Shown here one piece after another: positions 14,586 to 18,422 of a stretch of DNA of 18,422 nt. Position 1 is the first letter of the stretch; the number at the start of each line of letters is the position of its first letter. Position numbers and translations under genes: made by a program. Below the pieces are notes generated by a model that did no database searches, was not told the DNA's origin, and saw only the letters and a list, made by a program, of their open reading frames with translations. The DNA is from Bacillota bacterium (GTDB lineage Bacteria; Bacillota; Clostridia; Acetivibrionales; DTU013): positions 1-18,422 of the forward strand of contig JAEYOM010000056.1 of NCBI GenBank assembly GCA_023411715.1. The letters are read 5' to 3'.

Positions 14586-14617
14586 TTGACACTCTTTTTT
14601 GTGGTAAAATGTTACCA
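14586..14617. promoter_or_regulatory. operator-like dyad and -35 box upstream of GH42 gene
   Basis: TGGTAA (14602-14607) and TTACCA (14612-14617) are perfect inverted 6-bp arms around AATG. A perfect -35 hexamer TTGACA lies at 14586-14591. No convincing -10 follows at the normal distance; TAAAAT at 14605-14610 is only 13 bp away and lies inside the dyad. The 16-bp symmetric site resembles operators of LacI/GalR-type sugar regulators, but it lacks their central CG. The rest of 14618-14717 shows no clear promoter. Confidence 0.4.
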
Positions 14618-14717
14618 ATAAAACTATATTATTCTGATAAGCATTCGCTTTAATTGTAAGATAATATACGTTGGGCAAAATCTACGTTTGATAATATGGG
14701 ACAGGGAGGCAGTAACA

Positions 14718-16793
14718 ATGACAGACAGATATGGACCGATCAGTAAAAAGTGCGGTGTTTTTCTCCATGGCGCAGACTATAACCCGGATCAGTGGAGCGA
14801 AACTCCCGGGATATGGGATGAAGATATGCGGCTGATGAAGCTTGCAAACTGCAATGAAATGACTTTGGGCATTTTTTCGTGGTCAAGCCTTGAACCCGAG
14901 GAAGGCAGATTTGAATTCGGCTGGCTCGACACTATAATGGATAAGCTGGCCGATAACGGCGCTTACGCCGTACTTGCCACACCGACCGGCGCCAGGCCTG
15001 CATGGATGTCGCAGAAATATCCCGAGGTGCTGAGAGTACAGGCCGACAGGCGGAGAAACCTGCACGGGCAGCGTCACAATCACTGTTTTACGTCGCCTGT
15101 CTACCGTGAAAAGGCTGGGATCATAAACCGTAAGCTTGCCGAAAGGTATAAGGATCACCCGGCTTTGCTGGTATGGCATATCTCGAACGAATACGGGGGC
15201 GAATGCCACTGCGAGCTTTGCCAGGAGGCTTTTAGAGACTGGCTGCGCAAAAAATACCATAACGATTTGAACGAACTTAACCACGCCTGGTGGACGGGCT
15301 TCTGGAGCCATCGCTTTACCGACTGGTCGCAGATAGAATCGCCCGCGCCTCATGGAGAGAATATCGTACACGGCCATAACCTGGACTGGAAACGTTTTGT
15401 GACCGACCAGACCATCAATTTCTTCCTGAACGAAATCAAGCCGCTGAAGGAGCTCACTCCCGATATACCGGTAACGACAAACCTTATGGGCACATATCCC
15501 GGCCTCGATTACTGGAAATTCGCAAAGGAACTGGACGTAGTATCTTGGGATAACTATCCGGGGTGGCATGACGATTGCCAGAAAACCTGGGAACTGGCTT
15601 CCGACATTTCTTTCGCGCATGACCTGAACCGTTCGCTGAAAGGCGGCAAGCCGTTCATGCTGATGGAAAGCACTCCGAGTCTGGTCAACTGGAAACCCGT
15701 CAACAAACTCAAAAGGCCGGGCATGCATATGCTATCTTCATTACAGGCGGTCGCGCATGGCTCGGATACGGTACAGTATTTCCAGTGGAGAAAGAGCCGC
15801 GGCGCTTCGGAAAAGCTTCACGGAGCGGTCGTCGACCACTGCGGACATGAATATACGAGAGTATTCGGCGATGTCACTGCAGTAGGAGAAGCTTTAAAGA
15901 AGCTTGACGCTATAATAGGCACTACAGTGCATCCTGAGGTCGCGGTGTTGTTCGACTGGGAAAACAGATGGGCGCTGGAAGACGCACAGGGCTTTTCGCA
16001 GGACAGAAAAAATTACGAGGAGACCTGCAAAAACCATTACAGAGCGTTTTGGGAAAAAGGTGTGCCGGTCGACATCATAAATATGGACTGCGAGCTGTCA
16101 GAGTATAAGCTGGTGGTGGCGCCCATGCTGTACATGGTCAGGCCCGGAGCCGGCGAGAGGATTGAAGCCTTCGTCAGGGACGGAGGGACCTTTGTTACGA
16201 CATATGCGACAGGTTATGTCGATGAAAACGACCTGTGCTTCCTGGGGGGATTTCCGGGCCCGCTGCGTAAGGTCACAGGTATTTGGGCTGAGGAGATCGA
16301 CAGTCTGTATGATGGCGAAAGCAACGCGATAAGTGTAAATGAAACGGATTTCCCGGGTCTGCGGGGCGACTATAAAGCTGTAGATCTCTGTGAGCTGATA
16401 CATACTGAAACGGCGCAGACACTGGGCACCTATAAGGAGGACTTTTATGCGGGCAGACCTGCATTGACCGTCAATTCGTTCGGCAAAGGCAAGGCGTATT
16501 ATATGGCGTCAAGGTTTGACGATAGCTTCCTGCAGGGCTTTTATTCCGCACTGATAAGCCGGCTTTGCATCAAACGAGTCCTTGATGCGGAGCTGCCTGT
16601 CGGTGTAACAGCCCAGATGAGGACCGACGGCGAAAATGAGTACGTGTTCCTGATGAATTTCTCCGAGGAGCCTAATTCCATGGACATAGGTGAAAATAAG
16701 ACGGAGGAGCTTTTATCCGGTAAAAGCCTGTCGGGGCTGGTTACGCTGAAGCCTTATGAAATCATGGTGCTGAAACGGGCGACAGGTAAGTGA
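14718..16793 (+). CDS. GH42 beta-galactosidase
   Basis: The 691-residue product is a glycoside hydrolase family 42 enzyme that removes terminal beta-galactose from oligosaccharides. It opens with a TIM barrel (HGADYNPDQW, SWSSLEPEEG, ATPTGARPAWM). E158 in WHISNEYGG is the acid/base and E317 in FMLMESTPS the nucleophile. C123, C163, C165 and C168 (CHCELC) match the zinc site of many members. A trimerisation domain (about 395-610) and a short C-terminal beta domain ending PYEIMVLKR follow. There is no signal peptide, so it is cytoplasmic and needs imported substrate; no transporter is nearby. The ATG at 14718 is used because AGGGAGG (14703-14709) is 8 nt upstream; an in-frame ATG 30 bp earlier lacks a site. 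The stop codon TGA lies within a REP-like hairpin. Confidence 0.93.
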   Translation: MTDRYGPISKKCGVFLHGADYNPDQWSETPGIWDEDMRLMKLANCNEMTLGIFSWSSLEPEEGRFEFGWLDTIMDKLADNGAYAVLATPTGARPAWMSQKYPEVLRVQADRRRNLHGQRHNHCFTSPVYREKAGIINRKLAERYKDHPALLVWHISNEYGGECHCELCQEAFRDWLRKKYHNDLNELNHAWWTGFWSHRFTDWSQIESPAPHGENIVHGHNLDWKRFVTDQTINFFLNEIKPLKELTPDIPVTTNLMGTYPGLDYWKFAKELDVVSWDNYPGWHDDCQKTWELASDISFAHDLNRSLKGGKPFMLMESTPSLVNWKPVNKLKRPGMHMLSSLQAVAHGSDTVQYFQWRKSRGASEKLHGAVVDHCGHEYTRVFGDVTAVGEALKKLDAIIGTTVHPEVAVLFDWENRWALEDAQGFSQDRKNYEETCKNHYRAFWEKGVPVDIINMDCELSEYKLVVAPMLYMVRPGAGERIEAFVRDGGTFVTTYATGYVDENDLCFLGGFPGPLRKVTGIWAEEIDSLYDGESNAISVNETDFPGLRGDYKAVDLCELIHTETAQTLGTYKEDFYAGRPALTVNSFGKGKAYYMASRFDDSFLQGFYSALISRLCIKRVLDAELPVGVTAQMRTDGENEYVFLMNFSEEPNSMDIGENKTEELLSGKSLSGLVTLKPYEIMVLKRATGK

Positions 16794-16820
16794 AACAGAG
16801 GGACGGTTCTTTTGTTTCAC
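16790..16820. repeat. REP-like palindromic element overlapping the GH42 stop codon
   Basis: GTGAAACA (16790-16797) and TGTTTCAC (16813-16820) are perfect 8-bp inverted arms around GAGGGACGGTTCTTT. Dispersed palindromes with this GAGGGACGGTTC core are, to my recollection, scattered in many clostridial genomes, and some lie near REP-associated tyrosine (Y1) transposases. Only one copy is present here and no transposase is in the window. The GH42 stop codon (16791-16793) lies inside the left arm, and the first codons of a minus-strand open frame lie at the right arm. Confidence 0.6.
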
Positions 16821-16957
16821 TCCGTCAATTTATGCACACGCAGCCCGAAGTCGGCGTTCGTATCGAAGGTGACCTCTCCTGAGCCGATATTGAGGTTCTC
16901 GAGACAACGAAGCCCAACAGGACTACCATAAACAGTAGAACCATCGCCATTGGTTGA
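16817..16957 (-). pseudogene. possible 3' remnant of a minus-strand gene
   Basis: From TCA at 16957 down to a TGA at 16819-16817 the minus strand is open for 46 codons with no Met. It reads STNGDGSTVYGSPVGLRC at its start and ends TFDTNADFGLRVHKLTE. The Gly/Ser/Asp/Thr-rich, beta-strand-like text looks like the C-terminal end of an extracellular or surface domain rather than random translation. A TAA precedes it immediately, with no start codon or ribosome site, so it appears truncated. I do not recognise the parent family. A chance open frame of this length is possible. The remainder of 16794-17034 holds the REP-like element and the promoter region of the next gene. Confidence 0.35.
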
Positions 16958-16996
16958 TTACAATTATATTACAATAATGGACCTATTATTTTGCGG

Positions 16997-17036
16997 TTGA
17001 CTTGCGGCTTCCCACAATATAACGATTAGTTATCGT
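16997..17036 (+). promoter_or_regulatory. candidate promoter with overlapping dyad before the NimA-like gene
   Basis: TTGACT (16997-17002) and TATAAC (17018-17023) each match five of six consensus bases, but the spacer is only 15 bp. Two interleaved inverted repeats, ATAAC/GTTAT (17019-17033) and ACGAT/ATCGT (17022-17036), overlap the -10 element and the start region. This could be an operator for a repressor. Confidence 0.4.
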
Positions 17037-17091
17037 GATAGTATGCCCTCGCCTGTATCGGGCAAATGGCAGTATCTCTGGAGGCGATCTT

Positions 17092-17580
17092 ATGAGAAGA
17101 AAAGACCGGGAAGTATCAGGTAAAGAGGAAATCAGGAGTATTATCGAAAAATGCATGGTATGTCACCTTGCCATGGTGGATAAAGGTTTGCCATATGTTG
17201 TTCCCCTTAATTTCGGATATACGCTTGATGACAATTCACTTACTTTATTTTTTCACAGCGCAAAGGCAGGACGCAAGCTCGATATACTTAGGGAAAACAA
17301 TGCCGTGTGCTTTGAAATGACTTGTGAAGGCAAGCTGGGGCATATCGAGGACCCATGCAATTCTGGCTATTACTATGAAAGTGTTCACGGGTTCGGACAT
17401 GCCGAGTTTGTTGAGGACATCGGTGAAAAGTGCACTGCCCTTGCATTGATGGTAAAGCATCTTTCAAAGCAGGATTTCGTTTTTTCCGAAAAACAGGCCA
17501 ATAGTGTTTGTGTATTCAAGGTAGTGTCAACGGATTTTATCGGCAAGAGAAAGCCGAATCCAAACGGACATACAGAGTAA
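17092..17580 (+). CDS. pyridoxamine 5'-phosphate oxidase-family flavin protein (NimA-like)
   Basis: The 162-residue product fits the split-barrel FMN-binding family related to pyridoxamine phosphate oxidase. MRRKDREVSGKEEIRSIIEKCMVCHLAMVDKGLPYVVPLNFGY is typical of the NimA-like branch, and the barrel continues through LTLFFHSAKAGRKLDIL and the later YYESVHGFGHAEFVED. NimA proteins reduce 5-nitroimidazoles, but most homologues are general flavin reductases of unknown substrate, so no resistance phenotype should be assumed. The ATG at 17092 follows TGGAGG (17079-17084) by 7 nt; an upstream in-frame start at 17035 overlaps the promoter dyad and is rejected. The acetyltransferase starts 20 bp downstream, so the two probably share a transcript. 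Confidence 0.85.
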   Translation: MRRKDREVSGKEEIRSIIEKCMVCHLAMVDKGLPYVVPLNFGYTLDDNSLTLFFHSAKAGRKLDILRENNAVCFEMTCEGKLGHIEDPCNSGYYYESVHGFGHAEFVEDIGEKCTALALMVKHLSKQDFVFSEKQANSVCVFKVVSTDFIGKRKPNPNGHTE

Positions 17581-17600
17581 GATTTGTGAGGATTTTAACC

Positions 17601-18059
17601 ATGCACAGGATAAGACAGGCTAAATCAGAGGAAGCAGCCGTTCTGACGGATATTGCTGTGAGATCCGAAGCTTATTGGGGTTACGACCCTGAATTTATGG
17701 AAAGCTTCAGGAGGGCTTACAAGCTCACGGAAAGCTTTATAAACGAGAACCCGGTTTATGTTATCGAGGAGCAGGGAAAAATATTGGGATTTTACGGTAT
17801 TGTGCCTGAAAAGGCGGTAACAGAGCTGGAGTATTTTTATGTCGGTCCGGAATACATCGGAAAAGGCTTGGGAAAACTCCTGTGGACCCATCTGGTCGGA
17901 TATTGCAAAGAAAATAGGATAGCCGGGATCAGCCTTGTGACCAGCCCCCAGGCCGTAGGATTTTACACGAAGCTTGGCGCTGAACAGGTGGGAGAGATAG
18001 AATCTCTGGTAAGGAAGGGGAGGATGGTCCCGAAGCTGGTCTGCGATTTTCAACAGTAA
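17601..18059 (+). CDS. GNAT family N-acetyltransferase
   Basis: The 152-residue product has the GNAT fold: an N-terminal IRQAKSEEAAVLTDIA, a central strand KILGFYGIV, and ELEYFYVGPEYIGKGLGKLLW carrying the acetyl-CoA loop G-x-G-x-G-like GKGLGK. It continues with ISLVTSPQAVGFYTKLGAEQVGE, the usual C-terminal strand-helix. It transfers an acetyl group from acetyl-CoA to an amine, but the acceptor cannot be read from the sequence. The ATG at 17601 follows GTGAGGA (17586-17592) by 8 nt. A longer in-frame ORF overlaps the upstream gene and is not used. It is the second gene of a likely two-gene operon. A short hairpin, TGACAG/CTGTCA (18115-18130), lies beyond the stop but has no U-tract. Confidence 0.85.
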   Translation: MHRIRQAKSEEAAVLTDIAVRSEAYWGYDPEFMESFRRAYKLTESFINENPVYVIEEQGKILGFYGIVPEKAVTELEYFYVGPEYIGKGLGKLLWTHLVGYCKENRIAGISLVTSPQAVGFYTKLGAEQVGEIESLVRKGRMVPKLVCDFQQ

Positions 18060-18180
18060 ACGGCCCATATCGCCCGGACAGAATTGCTGTATATTTGAAT
18101 AACCTTGCTCAATATGACAGGCTGCTGTCAGGTTACATTTTGTAAACTGTAGTTAGCAATGAATGGGCGAGGTGTATAAC

Positions 18181-18422
18181 ATGGCTGTAAACGCATCAAA
18201 ATGGACCAACGGCGTGATACAAAGATATGCAGGCACAGGCATCCGGGGGTATGACGGCGACGGGCAAGAAGCAATCGCGGCCAGGCTCGGGGGACCTGCG
18301 GGGCTGGCTGTAGATAGGGCTGATAATATATATGTTGCAGAATTTCATAATAATATAATCAGAAAAATCGATTCAAAAACAGGCAGAATCTCTACCGTAG
18401 CTGGATGCGGTCTTAAAGGCTC
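18181..18422 (+). CDS. NHL-repeat protein, N-terminal part (cut by the window end)
   Basis: An open frame from ATG 18181 runs off the right edge after 80 codons. GAGGTG (18169-18174) lies 6 nt upstream. The text VIQRYAGTGIRGYDGDGQ, then ARLGGPAGLAVDRADNIYVAEFHNNIIRKID, then GRISTVAG is a classic NHL repeat, the beta-propeller unit read as GDGGPATAAxLxxPxGVAVDxxGNLYVADxxNxRIRKV in other proteins. No signal peptide is visible in the first residues, so the protein may be cytoplasmic or exported by another route. Five or six further repeats are expected beyond the window. The upstream 18060-18180 stretch holds a small hairpin and a TTACATTTTGTAA dyad (18134-18146), and no clear promoter. Confidence 0.85.
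   Translation, partial: MAVNASKWTNGVIQRYAGTGIRGYDGDGQEAIAARLGGPAGLAVDRADNIYVAEFHNNIIRKIDSKTGRISTVAGCGLKG

Noticed and set aside
14883..15728. 281-codon minus-strand frame inside the GH42 gene
   Set aside because: It is antisense to the conserved TIM barrel including both catalytic glutamates and lacks a ribosome site.
18115..18130. TGACAG/CTGTCA hairpin as a terminator after the GNAT gene
   Set aside because: The 6-bp stem is perfect but is followed by GGTTACATTTTG rather than a T-run, so termination is doubtful.

Overview
The window looks like a chromosomal segment of an anaerobic, low-to-mid GC Firmicute of the class Clostridia. The evidence is IreB next to RuvX and a DUF1292 protein (a Firmicutes-specific trio), a KimA-type potassium permease, a DUF3048 lipoprotein, a rubredoxin-type protein, a ferredoxin-fused aldo-keto reductase, frequent ATA (Ile) and AGG (Arg) codons, strong Shine-Dalgarno sites, and sigma-A promoters with 17-bp spacers. 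I saw no phage genes, integrase, CRISPR array, rRNA or tRNA. All identifications are from motif recognition by eye, without database searches.

Layout. (1) 1-466 is a gene-free leader region. It holds a sigma-A promoter, a nine-codon ORF with a good ribosome site, and overlapping terminator and antiterminator pairings, so it resembles an attenuator in front of rnr. (2) 467-3641 holds rnr (RNase R with a low-complexity Gly/Lys/Arg-rich tail) and a DUF523 [4Fe-4S] protein (TudS-like), 13 bp apart. (3) 3671-5419 holds a minus-strand HPr/Crh-like protein lacking the phosphorylatable histidine, divergent from mtaB (tRNA t6A37 methylthiotransferase). (4) 5450-7626 holds ireB with its own promoter and terminator, then an aldo-keto reductase with a C-terminal 2[4Fe-4S] ferredoxin domain, ruvX, and an acidic DUF1292 protein that ends in a terminator. 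The reductase interrupts the usual ireB-ruvX adjacency. (5) 7657-10178 holds a cupin-type D-lyxose isomerase and a sialate O-acetylesterase-family protein, probably cytoplasmic sugar-processing enzymes. (6) 10189-12089 holds a minus-strand YcgR-like PilZ protein divergent from a DUF3048 lipoprotein, with interleaved promoters. (7) 12190-14470 holds a rubredoxin-like protein convergent with kimA across a bidirectional terminator. (8) 14602-16957 holds a GH42 beta-galactosidase preceded by an operator-like dyad. Its stop codon lies inside a REP-like hairpin, followed by what may be a minus-strand gene remnant. (9) 17092-18422 holds a NimA-like flavin protein and a GNAT acetyltransferase, then the start of an NHL-repeat protein cut by the window edge.

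Functional themes are RNA turnover and modification (rnr, DUF523, mtaB), second-messenger and phosphorylation-linked regulators (IreB, HPr/Crh-like, PilZ, KimA) and plant-type sugar use (lyxose isomerase, acetylesterase, GH42). No single new multi-gene defence or biosynthetic system is evident. The best candidates for undescribed biology are the rnr leader attenuator, the reductase inserted into the ireB-ruvX locus, the histidine-less HPr homologue and the REP-like element with its neighbouring coding remnant.
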